From: Strobilurus pachycystidiatus
Lineage: Eukaryota > Basidiomycota > Agaricomycetes > Agaricales > Physalacriaceae
Direction: 5' to 3'
DNA length: 64,000 nt
Assembly: GCA_019915135.1 (NCBI GenBank)
Contig: JAHLMK010000009.1
Span: 310,001 to 374,000 of the forward strand
Shown here: positions 1 to 11,500 of the stretch, one piece after another
Layout: the number at the start of each line of letters is the position of its first letter
Position numbering within the stretch: the stretch's first letter is position 1
Made by a program: the position numbers and the translations under genes
Notes under the pieces: generated by a model
The model's database searches: none
The model's input: the letters and a program-made list of their open reading frames with translations, nothing else
What the model was told of the DNA's origin: nothing

Positions 1-107
1 GTCCATGGGATCGGATTGTTCGTTACTACTGTCACTGGTTTCAACAAGTAGACTACTGAATCGATTGGTCCATGGACCCGAGGAAGGGGGACTGGAAGAC
101 TCGCTCT

Positions 108-1208
108 TCACTCCAGTCCCGCGCCAAAACCCTGCTCCTGCAGCGTCTGAGCGAGATCCTCTCGTTCTTCGTTGCTAAGACCTTCTACGAGTCCCTTGAC
201 GGATTCGCGTCTCTCCGTGCAATTCCTCGCGAAGTGCCCGGATTTCCCGCAGTTGTAGCATTTTAACGAGGCCGCGCCTCGCGTTCTGTCAATGCTCATG
301 GGTTCGCCTTTTCCTCCGTAGGTGATTCCGGTGACTGGGGGATTGTTGATTACTGTCGTAGTACTAGGACGCGGGAAGTTTTTGGAAACGAAGGGGGCAG
401 GGTTCTTGTATCCCTGGGTGGGGGCCGTGCCTCGATTAGCGTCGAATCGAGTGGCGAACTTCTTGTACGCATCGTAGGTCTCGGGGATATTCTCCATTTC
501 GGTGATGCGTTCAACCAGAGAGGAGTCCAGCTGGTGGCGTAGGAGGGAGATGAGGGCATCGTCGTTGAAACCTGTGTCGGCTTTGTACTCTTCGAAGTCG
601 ATGAAGAAGGACTGGGCGTCCTGTCCTTTCTTCTGTTTCAATTTCTTGATCTCCTCCTGGGCGATCGTCTTCGAGTTGGTCCCTCCGAAGGCTCTTTTCA
701 AGGCGTCCTTGAAGTCCGTATAAGTCAGGTATGGCTCCTCTCCTTTCTCGTAGAGGGCGGTCTGCGTGCTGGCCCATTTGATAACAGCGGGCCCCTCGGT
801 CATGTACGATAGCGCGGCGAACACTCTGTTGCGCGCGGTTTCGTAGGCTCGAGGTTCGGAGGCGAAGAGGATGTGGAGTTGGGAGAAGAACGGCTCGATG
901 CCGTCCGACTTCCCGCTAAACTTGGCCGGGGTCCCGAAGCGCGCCTTGGATGCGCGATGTTGCGCGGCTTGCGCCTGTGCTTGGGACGCGGCCAGCTGGA
1001 CGCCGCTGAGCTCGCTGATACGCTGAAGAAGTTGAGCGTGGAGGTTCGCCACCTCGTGGCTCCTGTTGATTTCGTCCTGCGCGATGGTAGTGATGCGCTG
1101 GTTCAGATTGTCGAGGGCCGTCCCTATGCCACTGAACATGCTATGCAGCTCTCTCTGCTCGTTGGTGGGCTCGGTGGCCGGGGCCATGGGGGCGTCTTCG
1201 GTGCTCAT
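108..1208 (-). CDS. Ty3/gypsy-type Gag with zinc knuckle
   Basis: A 366-residue uninterrupted frame. Residues about 90-260 form the retrotransposon gag (capsid-like) region, beginning near TPAKFSGKSDGIEPF and including a WASTQTALYEKGEEPYLTYTD-like stretch. A CX2CX4HX4C zinc knuckle (CYNCGKSGHFARNC) sits near residue 320, the usual nucleocapsid RNA-binding motif. An acidic C-terminus follows the knuckle. Gag proteins assemble the cytoplasmic virus-like particle and package the element RNA. The pol part (protease, RT, RNase H, integrase) should lie downstream on the minus strand and is therefore cut off by the left window edge. The frame has no breaks, so the copy may be fairly young. Sure of gag; Ty3/gypsy rather than another LTR class is inferred from the capsid style. 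Confidence 0.88.
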   Translation of the reverse strand: MSTEDAPMAPATEPTNEQRELHSMFSGIGTALDNLNQRITTIAQDEINRSHEVANLHAQLLQRISELSGVQLAASQAQAQAAQHRASKARFGTPAKFSGKSDGIEPFFSQLHILFASEPRAYETARNRVFAALSYMTEGPAVIKWASTQTALYEKGEEPYLTYTDFKDALKRAFGGTNSKTIAQEEIKKLKQKKGQDAQSFFIDFEEYKADTGFNDDALISLLRHQLDSSLVERITEMENIPETYDAYKKFATRFDANRGTAPTQGYKNPAPFVSKNFPRPSTTTVINNPPVTGITYGGKGEPMSIDRTRGAASLKCYNCGKSGHFARNCTERRESVKGLVEGLSNEEREDLAQTLQEQGFGAGLE

Positions 1209-2248
1209 AGTCGTTGGGTCGTCGAAAGGGGAGAGAACCGTATTGTCAGCGTCGGGCCTATTCGTCTATAGCGAGGGCGCACGAGGCAACGACTGGAGAG
1301 CGGTGTGAAGGGTGGTGTACATCTGGAAACGCCTATATATCTTAAGTCAACTTCAGTCAAATGAAAGTATCTTCAAGCACTGAAAGCTAAAAAGCCATAA
1401 AAGCGATTTAAGACAAGGTTATCTGAAACATGGACTTGAAAGTACTCAAAAGCGTAACATAAGCATCTGCTGGCAGTGCACAAGCACATAAAAGTATATG
1501 CATCAGATAACCTTGTCTTAAGTCATCTTGACAACACTGCCAAGTCTGCTTCGGAGTGCTTTCAAAGTGGTACACAGGCAACTTGAAGACCATTCAATGT
1601 ACTCCGCAAATACCTTCAATATATCTTGGGACATATGTTATCAAGAACCTTGTCTTCATTTGACTTCATTGTACCTATACAGCTCTTTCATGATAACTGT
1701 GTAGCACTGCCAATGTGTATTCAAGCATGTGTATACAAGAACCTTGTCTTCATGCAACTTCACTCTGCTTTTACTATGCTTGCATCGTAACTCTATAATA
1801 CTTGCACGGTATCTTTGCAGTGCTTGTATCTCTCCCCCAAAGTACTTGCATAATGCTTCTACAACACTTTGAGTACACTTTTATTATGCTTGTCTTGTGC
1901 TTTCACTGCATGTGTACTGTACCTTCCAAATGCTTGTCATCTACTTGTATTGGAGTTGGCAGCTACCTCGATTGCACTTGCAACACATCTTACAAACACT
2001 TGCAGTGCACCGAAGAACCAACTTTAGGACGCTATACATGCCAATAGCAAATACTACCAAATTGCTTAGAATCTCACAATAATCATAATAGATACAGCGA
2101 ATCCCTCAAAATCACACAATGATAATAATGCCAAAAAACTGATGATATTCCCAATGAGTGCCTACTTACTAACTACTGGTAATTAAGAACAATGCAATAT
2201 TATGATTAGTGCTAATGATGTAGAAAAGAATGACAATGATGATGAGGA
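1209..2248. other. AT-rich noncoding stretch with inverted and direct repeats
   Basis: No convincing gene. It lies upstream of the minus-strand gag, so part is likely the 5' LTR/leader; a TATATAGG sequence on the minus strand near 1333-1340 could be an LTR promoter, but I could not place LTR ends or a primer site. A 19-bp perfect inverted repeat pairs 1408-1426 with 1503-1521. An 18-bp direct repeat, caagaaccttgtcttcat, occurs at 1642-1659 and 1736-1753. From 1640 to 2040 the sequence is rich in cttgca/cttgta words. Confidence 0.5.
1408..1521. repeat. 19-bp inverted repeat, 76-nt spacer
   Basis: Left arm 1408-1426 (ttaagacaaggttatctga) and right arm 1503-1521 are perfect reverse complements, so a long hairpin is possible. 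The core accttgtctt recurs in direct orientation at 1647-1656 and 1741-1750. Confidence 0.85.
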
Positions 2249-3948
2249 TTAGGCAGAAGCGACGGATGCCTCCAAAGCAGCAAAGTTCAAAGAGCCCATC
2301 GCATGAGAGACAGGGGATTCCAGAAGGAAGGTCTTGTTGGTATGGATGCTAGCAAAAGATATCAGAATGACAATAGAGCTGAAGAAGACAACTCACAGCA
2401 TATCCTTGAATAAGGCAGACTGAATGGAAGCAATGAACTTGGGAGCCTGAGACTCCACATGCTCCAAACCAGCTAGATGATAAAAGTAGCGAACCGAAGA
2501 ATCCTCTTTGAAGTCGGTGCGACGCATGGTACCATCGCGCCATTCTTCAAGAGCATGTTCAATCTAGACTCATCATTAGATGACTGACAGTGAAGTGATC
2601 AAAGAAACTTACAGCAGTCATAGTCAAGGCCATGAAGACAGTGGGCAACTTCTGAAGTTCAATGAGAGTTCGGAACATTTCAGAGTTGGCCTTACCCCGG
2701 CCCTCCATGAACAGAGCGCGGGGCACAGCCTCGAAAAACCCAGCCTGAAAGGGCATATCGTTATCAAAGGTCCTTTTCTGGAGAGGATGTTAGCTATAAG
2801 GTAATCCAAATAGCTAGACCTTACCAGGATATCCAAGCCACCGAACTTATAAGCCTCAGTCTTGATGAACCAGGAAATGACCTCAACAATCTCAGTCGGG
2901 CGCATGGACCCCGGAATGCCCAAAGCGGACAGTTGCTCACGCGCAACCCGAATGATCGCATTCATGAGCTGGCCGCGAGCATACGTGACCTAACAATTCA
3001 TGAAGCAAGCTCACATAAGAAAAGCAGCAAACGTACCCAAATGAGAAGCTTTTGCCATTTGTTCGGGGACTGCTGGAGGCGCTCCCAGGTTGCGAGGAGT
3101 TCAGGGTCAGCACCCGGAGCAGTGGCGGCCTCCTTGATAACGTCCGCTGCATGACTGAGACGATTAAGGGGACCCGGATACGGAGTACGGGTGGCAGTGA
3201 CGACAACCATGTGCTTCTTACTCTGCACACCGAGACGTTGAGAGGCGGGAGAGATCTGGGTAGCGGTGACCTTGGCGCTCTTGTTGGGCATCTGCTCCTC
3301 TTCATCGTCGCTGTCATGGTTGCGACGACCGCGGCCTCGTTTGGCAGTCTTGCGAGGTGTGACGAATGGATTGTCAGAAGCAACGGTCTGTAGCGGAGTC
3401 AGAAGAATGTTGTAAGCAAGTAAAGCAAATGTAACATACGATTGCGTCAGACGACTGATCATACTCGACTGGGTCACTAGAGGCGACTGGAATGTCGTCC
3501 TCAACGTCGGAGGAAGCGGGCAGTCTGTCAGCCTCGGCGTCCTCAGCGTCCTCGCCGCCTGCATCAGTGACAACAGGAGGAGGCGCTGCATCATATTAGC
3601 GGGATATAGCAAAGTCACAGAGAGAAATATACCTTGATGCCCGCCTGCGAGGGCAGCGAGCTCATCGTCACTTTCCTCTTCCGCCGCAAGCAGTGCAGCG
3701 TTGCGTTTCCGAATGGCTGTTAAACACTGTTAGCCATAAAAGAAATGACAAGGAAACTACATGCCTTCTGCTTGCGCGGCCCTCTCCGCCTTCTTCAGAG
3801 CGGCAGCGGCGCGCGCGCTCTTCTCCTTCTGGGCAGCGGAAGCAACGGCGGGAGACGATGATTTACCACCCGTGTGCATGACAGCGGGGGCGCGAGTAGG
3901 GGCGCGAGTACGACCTGTGTGCAAGACAGCAGGCGCAGGAGACGGCAT
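2249..3948 (-). CDS. Multi-exon basidiomycete protein of unknown function (island gene A)
   Basis: I rebuilt this gene from consecutive minus-strand exons: it starts with MPSPAPAVLHTGRT at 3948 and ends ...AALEASVASA at a TAA at 2249. The N-terminal half is low-complexity: Ala/Lys-rich, then acidic (EDAEDAEADR), then a basic patch KTAKRGRGRR that could be a nuclear localisation or DNA-binding signal. The C-terminal half is a compact conserved-looking domain (NAIIRVAREQLSALGIPGS; TEAYKFGGLDIL; ILSRKGPLIT; FEAVPRALFMEGRGKA; FYHLAGLEHVESQAPKFI). I remember this layout from a recurrent Agaricomycete family of unknown function found in transposon-rich DNA; that link is memory, not search. Introns are about 50-60 nt with clean GT/AG. 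The nearest neighbours, gene B and the KDZ transposase, are on the same strand. Confidence 0.7.
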
Positions 3949-4283
3949 GGTACGGTGAGCAGAGAGGCGGTACGAGGACGAGAAAGAAAAAGTAAAAAGG
4001 AATGTGGGGGGAAGAAGTAAAGAACGACGCACCACACAAACAGCCTTATATATCCTTTGATCTCAGGGTTCGCTACTTACCCTGCAATCAAACGCGTGCA
4101 CGGACCACGCCAATTCACACGACTCACAGAGTGGGACGATAATGGCAAGAAATGGAATGCATTATTGCCACGGAGGGCACGGCGCTGTAGCGGATACACA
4201 AGATATTGGAGATAATTGCACAAGATAAAAAAAATCGGCGGCGCTCATAGCACGTCACATGAACAAAGGCCAAGACTGGCAAG
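3949..4283. other. Intergenic, gene A promoter side
   Basis: About 335 bases between two minus-strand genes. It contains a TATATA-like sequence near 4046-4052, about 100 bases upstream of the gene A start, which could be its core promoter. Nothing else recognised. Confidence 0.35.
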
Positions 4284-6805
4284 CTAATGAGCGGAGGGAG
4301 AGCAGCAGTGAGGGAGGACAGGCGGCCGATTGAACACCTCGCAAAAGAGGGTTATATACCAGTACGCAACATTGTACTCGGCATCCCGGAGAGCACTGCT
4401 CGAGCGTTCGATGGCCACGCTGCGTAAAGCCTCACCGGAGTCCCAGACAGTACGTGGAATATGTTCCCGAGAGTACCTCCACCCTTGCATCACCCGAAAG
4501 AGACCGAACATCGACTCACGGCGCTGCCGCGCATCCTGCGCAGCGAATCCCTCGGTTCCCCACCCACCACTGACTCTGCGCGGCACGAGCGCTACATCAA
4601 AATAGGGAATAGCGTCGAGGATTGCGGCTTCGCGATCGGCCCGCGTGTCTGCATCGAGTGGTGTCCACTCATTGGTATCGGAGCTGGGGTCCTTCAATGT
4701 GTAGAGGACGGAGTCCAAGGACAGTATCTCCCAGCGGAAGTTCACCTCGCAAAGCTCCCACAAAATCGGTCGAGTCTCCGCTGGTGACAGTGGGGTCTGG
4801 AGTGAGACCGCTTCTCCATACCAACGGAGCGGAGCAGAGGCCATATTCACGAAATTACAGACACCCTGCGAAAGGTCAGCCCGAGAAAAGACGCAAAGTC
4901 AAGCAAAAGGGAATACCTGTTTCTTGGAGTCCTGGAGACACTTGTTCAGAAGGTCTTGCATCTCCTGCCGCCGGTTGTATGCCTTCGAACCCGGCTGTAG
5001 TGCATCATGCGTCTCTATCGTCATGATTGAACGCCATTGCTGTGAGCTGAAGACGTCCAACGACAGAGCCGTGATGCGATAGATCAGCACGCGCCAAAGC
5101 TTCACGAGAATCCGGAGCTGCCCACTGATGGTCTCATCATCCTTCGAACTGACAAGAAGGTTCGGGTCCGGTAGCGCGTAACCTTGTCTTGTACCGGGCC
5201 AGGGCTTGCGAGTTTGCGAGACGAGCCCCGCTTTACTGACAGCAGCTGCTGCATCGGCCCAAGCAGGTATGGAGTCGGGCATCAAGGGCGTGGAGACGTC
5301 TACGAACTTGTCGCGGTTGGGTTGCGGAGGAGCTCTGTTAGGGCGACGAGATGGCTCTTTCGTGCCGCGTGGACTAGAGGTTGGATCTGCAAGAATCTGT
5401 CAGCCGATAACTAGATAGCTAATTAAAAAAAATGCTTACAAGGTGATGTGCGTAAATTCTTAGAGACCGTGGTCGTCACCTTTGCGGAGCTGGAGGAGAG
5501 GCGAGACATAGACGATGAAGGTGTAGATGACGATGGGATGGGAGGCGTAGTCGATGATGGTGTGGATGATGAGGAAATGGCGACAGACACGGACATGGAC
5601 GAGTAAGAGCTCATCATTTCGGAGACGTGTTTGTACATGGCGGCGTAACGCCGCATGATGTCGAGCGACTCGCCGGCGAAAATGGGTGAGAAGGGAGGAT
5701 CGGCCTCACACCAGAAATCTTCCTCTGCCCAAGGAGCGGCAGCGGGAAGGACGGTTTCGTCAAGCCATTCGGTGCAAGTGATGCCAACTTTGAGGTCTAG
5801 AGGGCGAACAAGCCAAACTGGGATGCCGCACTATTCCAATGGTTAGTTGCAACTCACGAAACAAAGTACAATCATGCGCACCTTGTGAAGATTCTCTGCC
5901 ACTGTCAAATCAAAGGTGAGGGCTCCCACCGTTCTCGCAACAGAGACCGTCCCCTCGCCGGGTGTGGAACCGTAACGCGGTTCAGGCAGATTATAATATC
6001 GATAGCGGACGACGGTGAACCAGACGACTCGGCCCAACAGTTCGAGAGCAACGCGAGCCGTATGACAATACAGCGCCAACGCCTCGGGGAAGGAAGAGAC
6101 GAGATTCAAACGCTGAGTGAGATACTTGAGGCGGGGCTGGAGCGTGCATAAGACTCGGTCGGTGCGCGCGGGAGCTTGGCGCTCATCTTCCAGCATGGAC
6201 TTGACACGCCACAGGGTGGTGAAAGTCGCCTCTGAGATCTCCAGGCGCAGGCGTTGGCTCAACCGCCCGACATTCCGTGACATACAAGCGTCCTGTTCGC
6301 AGACGAAGTCCTTGGCCTCATCGGGGGTATACCACAGAGCGTCGTTATCGGCGGCGACCCGCTTGTCGGGGTGCGGCACGCAGGACAGGTGAGGTACGCG
6401 TTCATCGAAATACTGGGGGTGCAACAGAGGGTCGTCCTGCCCAAATCGGTAGTTGCGGCGCAGGCGAACATGCCGTTCACCAATCAGGAGGTCGGCGGGG
6501 ATGTAGTCGGCGTTGGGTGTGGTCACAAAGACGCCATGGGAGGCAAAGACGCGCCCGAGCCGCCCGTTATACGACTCTATGGTGGACTCAGCGTTGGACT
6601 CAGCGTCGGACTCGATGTTGGACTCCGCGTCGGACTCCATGTCAGATCTGGCACAAGACCGAGACCGAACAGCAGATGCAAGATCGTGCTGTAGCACTAG
6701 ATGCAAGATCGTAGTGCGCCGGAGCGAAGTGGTGGGCGGGCGGGTTCGAGTTTGCTGGGGTGGCGATGGTTGAGCGATGGGATCGATGTTGAGATTATCG
6801 ATCAT
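4284..6805 (-). CDS. Multi-exon basidiomycete protein of unknown function (island gene B)
   Basis: Exons on the minus strand join in frame: about 6805-5890 (MIDNLNIDP...), 5828-5440, 5392-4917 and 4862-4284. The N-terminus carries a short Ser/Asp/Glu repeat (ESDAESN-type, from about 6640), then a conserved core: GVFVTTPNADYIPADLL, DALWYTPDEAKDFVCEQDA, a GIPVWLVRPLDLKVGI segment after intron 1, a Ser/Thr/Pro-rich linker, FVDVSTPLMPDSIPAW, GYALPDPNLLV and a C-terminal domain around FVNMASAPLRWYG. Start choice is uncertain: 6805 gives 55 more residues than the internal Met at 6640. No enzyme motif seen. The pattern matches a recurrent Agaricomycete family of unknown function that I associate with mobile-element regions (inference from memory). 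Confidence 0.68.
6580..6645 (-). repeat. In-frame short repeat coding ESDAESN
   Basis: Alternating ggactc(c/a)gcgtc words encode Glu-Ser-Asp-Ala-Glu-Ser units at the N-terminus of gene B. It is probably polymorphic in length and encodes a disordered acidic tail. Confidence 0.6.
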
Positions 6806-7690
6806 CCTATTCGTCACTAAGGCTGATGCACGACAGGACCAAACATGGCCCGTGCGCACGATCAAGTCCGGTTCCCGTCTGAGTCAAGTGTCCCACCACC
6901 CGCCCACGCCGCTAGACCTGGCCTCGAGACTTCTGCGCCGCCCGTCGAGCACACTGCTCCGCCCCCGGACCGCCGTATATCGTATTCTGTCTTGCACAAA
7001 TACGATTCGCATGTACTCTGTCTTGCACAAGTACCTTTTCGCATTTTTGGCCGTACTCTGTCTTGCACAAGTACACTGCCACTCTCTCAACGCAGACTCC
7101 GTCGCTCCGGTAAGCGTCATTTCCTCCTTCTTTTGCCCGCTCGCTCGCCAGTGCCCATGCCCGCCGTTTGCGCTCCTTTGGCCCGCCTCCCCGTAGTATC
7201 TACTTACTGACGAATCAACGTTTTTCTAGATCTCTTTCGTCTCTGTGGGTCCGTCGTTCCCCTTGTCACACCGGTTCGAGCACATATTTATCGCATCTTT
7301 TACAGGATATTCCACCGATTGTCATCTCGTCGTCCCGCGCTGCTCAGAATCAAATTTGTACGTGTCATTCTCCACCTTCGCGTATCTTCTCCGGCCCTCT
7401 TGACGCGGCGGCTGGCTTTGTCGATCAAAGGGCCGACCTTGAGCCTACTTCCAACGCCAGCCGCAGCGCCGAGATGGCAGGGCAGGCTCACGCTAGACTC
7501 CCAAATTTTCACGTCAAGTGCTGATTAGTTTTTTGCAGCGCATCTCAATTCACGTATAGTCCCGCAGCTCTTACACACACTCGACCCCAATTCTCTTTGA
7601 TTTCGCATGTAAGTTGCACTTTTTTTATTCCTTTCGCATGCGTAACTGATGCTGTACAAGCCTTGTCCCTACACGCCTACTATATCTGCT
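6806..7690. other. Intergenic region upstream of zinc-finger gene
   Basis: Separates divergent genes B (minus) and the zinc-finger gene (plus). No gene recognised. It holds a three-copy repeat at 6983-7074 described separately. Several pyrimidine runs and AG sites downstream (7225-7650) suggest a spliced 5' leader, but I cannot define exons. Confidence 0.4.
6983..7074. repeat. Three copies of an approx. 20-22 bp repeat (tactctgtcttgcacaagta)
   Basis: Two identical 22-bp copies at 7013-7034 and 7053-7074, each starting and ending with gtac, and one diverged copy at 6983-7002. They lie in the putative promoter region between two divergent genes and could be regulator binding sites or a small minisatellite. 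Confidence 0.8.
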
Positions 7691-8218
7691 ATGCCACCTC
7701 AACTAGTCCCTTGCGAGAACCCGGAATGCAGCCGTCGTTTTGCGACAGTGGGCGGCATGCGAAGTCACCTCCGACAGGCCAAGACCTGCAAAGGCTGGCT
7801 TACGCGCGGGAAGTCCCCGGAGCACCTTGCGAACTCCACTCTTGTTGCCGCTCCTATTATCGAGGTAGCCTCTCAATCCGCTGCCGTCTTTGATGCGTAT
7901 CAGTCCACACCGGATTTCCATGCTGCTCGTGAGAATACCGATGATGGCGACGACGACAACGACCTTGATGAGCCTGTCTCCGTTGATGCAGGGCACTTAC
8001 CTGAGGATGACGAGACTGGTGGTGGAGGGGAGGAGGAAACCCAACCTAACGCCGAGGACGATGATCTCGACATTGACGAAGACGAAAATGCCGGTGCTGC
8101 TTTCCGGGTGTGGCTTGAGAATGCTGAGGCGTTGGAGGTGTTCGAAACTCTTGACGACCTCCCAGCGCTCACCCCATATTTCATACCTTTGGCAAACCAA
8201 CTGCCCCCTGATGCATAG
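7691..8218 (+). CDS. Zinc-finger protein, Plavaka N-terminus-like
   Basis: A 175-residue frame starting MPPQLVPCENPECSRRF. One zinc finger near residues 8-32 has the spacing CX4C...HX6C with conserved RRFATVGGMRSHLRQAKTC, followed by GWLTRGKSPE. An Asp/Glu-rich linker follows (about residues 75-130), and the protein ends IPLANQLPPDA. The finger plus acidic linker resembles the N-terminus of Plavaka-type transposases as I remember them, but no transposase core follows, so this is either a domesticated or stand-alone finger gene or a 5' fragment cut off from its element. The single-exon reading and the start Met are the simplest choice; an upstream spliced leader is possible. Confidence 0.55.
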   Translation: MPPQLVPCENPECSRRFATVGGMRSHLRQAKTCKGWLTRGKSPEHLANSTLVAAPIIEVASQSAAVFDAYQSTPDFHAARENTDDGDDDNDLDEPVSVDAGHLPEDDETGGGGEEETQPNAEDDDLDIDEDENAGAAFRVWLENAEALEVFETLDDLPALTPYFIPLANQLPPDA

Positions 8219-8323
8219 GCACTTTGCAATTGGAGTGTCCGGGGACAGCCCGTCGACGGACATGCATTTGCCAAAAGGACCTTTACCGGCTCAAAAAGTG
8301 AACAGTATGGACCAAAATTGCTG

Positions 8324-8405
8324 AAATCAGCGGGATTCGAACCAAGCACCACAGTAGATTCAAATCAAATCCACGAAACATTATACCACTGGACCACACC
8401 TCCAT
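8324..8405 (-). ncRNA. tRNA-like / SINE-like sequence with pol III boxes (degenerate)
   Basis: On the minus strand a box A-like TGGTCCAGTGG (8387-8397) and a canonical box B-like GGTTCGAATCC (8332-8342) are about 45 bases apart, and a 7-bp stem GTGGATT/AATCTAC could form between them. The acceptor stem and T stem do not pair, and position 33 of the supposed anticodon loop is not T, so this is not a functional tRNA as read. It is best seen as a tRNA pseudogene or the head of a tRNA-derived SINE. Confidence 0.4.
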
Positions 8406-8507
8406 GTATAGCGTAAAGTGGCGCCGCCCATGTTACCAATGCCAGGGTCCCTCACACCAAACACAGCAACGCGCTACATCAAAATGAAGCTCGCGCTACA
8501 GAGTACA

Positions 8508-11500
8508 CTAACGTAGTCTATCGTCCGTTGCCCGTGTACCGTTTACATCCGCCTCATCCTCACTCTCGCCACCCTCTTCCTCTTCGTTGACCTCCTCCCA
8601 CTCGTCATCGCAATCAACACCCGACTTTTCCCACAGGTCTACAAATGATGCAAGGAGCTCACGATAGACCGAAACCTGCTGCTCGCCATACGCAGCAATT
8701 CCCTCCTTGATCTCCGGTGTCAAGGAAGTATCCTCAGATACCCGCTTCCCTTCCCACCACATCGCTTTGGCCTCCATCGTCACTCGTACTCGTCGCATTT
8801 CCTCCTCCAAGAGCAAGACCTCTTCTTTCCAGCGGCTGACGCGGGCGCGACTCTTGAGCCACTCAACACGCACACCTGTCAATTGTGAAGTTGAGCAATC
8901 AAATCAGGCTGAAGGCACTTACTCTCCACAACATCCTCGTCTAGCCCAGCCCGCGACTCATTTGTCCATAGCCACGAGAGCTGATCAGAGCCAGAACCAA
9001 TGGCGAACAAGACGTCGACATCGAACGAGGCGCCCAACATGTTGGTGACATCCTCTTCACGAAGCTGCCGGAGCGTGAGCTGCCATGAACCGTCAGGGTC
9101 TAGCCTCTCAAGGGCGCGGCGACAGCGCCGATACTTCTCCATCGCGAAACGACATCGCTTAGCGGCATTATCGATCACCGTCTGCGCCCGTGTCTGCGCC
9201 TTCTGGCCCTCAACCTGACCTCTGCGTCGCCGTGTGAGCCTGCGAATCTCACGCTCTTCCTCACGTATTGTCCACAATGCATCGTGGCACTGGGAGATGC
9301 GTAGCTCTATTTCTTGTTCGGGAAGACCAAGGGCGGAGGCGGCCACGCGTGTGGTAGAGGAGAAGTCCGATGGTAACCAGAGCTTCTCGTCCTCGACGTC
9401 GACGGCAACACTACGAGCAACGGTGGTGCGCATGAGCTCCGCCCGCGCGCCAGGGATGTAGACCTCTTGAACGGTGCGGAACCGGCGAATGTGGTTGCGG
9501 AGCGAAATCCTTTTCTTCTGAATGACGTTCGCCTGGCCTTGGGTCAATGTGCCTTCTCCATCCGTCAAGAGTCGCACTTTCTGCCTGTTTTTGTGCTTTC
9601 GTCAGATCAGTCTCATCAAGGAGACGTCTTGAACTTACTGAGTTTCTTCGATGATGAGCGCCATGATGATACAGGCAACGGGACTCGTGTCGTGTAGATG
9701 AACCGCACCCGTTGCTTCAGCCTGACGGTCAGCTTCGCGCAGTCTATGGCGAACTTGACTCTCAGTCTCGTCTATGGAGGATGAAACACTTGAGACAAAC
9801 GTCACGGTGGATGATTCCAAGAGACTTACGAGATATATCGGGAACATACGGATTTGGCTGGGAGCGATCTACTTCCCAGTCCTCAACCTCCTTCGTCCAA
9901 CGCTCGACCACTGTCGCCGGAAGACTGTCGGTGAATTCGGCATGTATCGGAGCTTGTTTCGCGGACATCTGACGGGCGGTTTTGAGGCGACGAAGCAGAG
10001 TCAATCCTGATCACATATATCAGTATTGCCAGGCAAGATCAGAGGCACTGGAAAGCATACTCACCGAAGCTGATAAGCTTACACCAGTTCAAGTAATGAA
10101 ACTGGTCATCCAGCGTATCTGAACGCGACCCGGGCCCCATCTCCTTGATGCTCGTCGCGCACTTCCTCACGAATGCCCACAGCCGCTCTATCGCCTCTCC
10201 ATCGGTCCTACCGACGCCAGGTTGAATTCCCATTGCAAAGCAACATTGACATTCGAATACGTGGCCGGGACAGTGACCCTTCGGGATGCCAGTGAGAATC
10301 TTCATGGCTTCCGGCAACTGCATTTCAATCGGAAACTCCTTCATGCGCTCGAGGAAGTTAATTATCCATTGACACACGATGTCGTATGTCAACAAAACTT
10401 CGAGAAGCTCGCGCAGGCGCCAGGCGACCATCAAAATAACCCAATCCACATTGCAATACCTGACGAGGGATCTCAGCGTTCAAAGATTCCAATTGAAGAA
10501 TGGCGCGAGCTCCTACCTCTCACCCTTTTGCAGGTTTCCGACACCGAGAGGACACACCATTTCGTGGCGCGCGCAGATGACGCCAACTACGCCGGTTGAT
10601 CTCAGTCCAGAGTTCGATTTAGAATCTGCGTGGGCCAGAGCTTTGAACCCACTGCAAGTACTGATCTTCAGACAGAGGTTATTTAGTCAAATTGGACGAA
10701 CAGTAGCGAGTAGTCCAACATACCTCTCCCTGATCGACATATTTGAGGATGTGATCACCGTAGGCGCCATGATCTTGATTCATGTAAGCGCCATTTGGAT
10801 GTAACGAGGGATCCGTTGACTGGTTGGAGCGGCAAAGACCCGTAAGGCGAAAACAGGCATCGACGGATAAACCCCCGCGGTACAAGAACCTAGCGTAGCC
10901 GTCAGTCATCTGGGGTTATGCGAAGTATAAGCTTCAGATGAAGAGAACACTTACGGCTGAGGAGACAGACGCCAGTCGGCAGGTAGGTTGACGCCTGGGC
11001 GCGGACAGGCGGGACAGAGTAGCGCCAACTCTCCCGGTCCGACATTCGACGCCCCATCTTTCATACTCCCTCGGCCAGCGCGCATGAGCATCATGAGATG
11101 CCGATACTGGCGTACCATGCGGAGAAAGGGTTGATAACGTCGCTATCAGGCATGTCAGCTTTGTAGTGAGCGCGAAAAGACTGAAACCAACCAACCTTGG
11201 GGACCTTCAAACCCAGCGCGTCCGTCAGATATACTAGTGTTTGATAGAAGTTGTAGCCTGATAGCTTGCCCGTAAGCGTGGCGGCGTGAAAGAGCTCCAG
11301 GGCTTCGAAGGTGGCACAGGTGGCGGGCATATAGACGGTTGCCGGATACCAACCGATACGAAGAAGTTGAATCCGTCTCGGCACCGCCTGAAGGCAATCG
11401 CAATAGCGTACCGAAACCTCGTGAATACCGTTCCGGTGCATGACGACGAGGACGTGGGGATCTACTTTGCGTATGTCGCATGTCGATCCATCCTCATGGC

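Noticed and set aside
873..1271. 132-codon plus-strand frame opposite gag
   Set aside because: Antisense to a clear gag gene; no motif.
8324..8405. Functional tRNA gene
   Set aside because: Acceptor and T stems do not pair and the anticodon loop lacks U33; kept only as a tRNA-like sequence.
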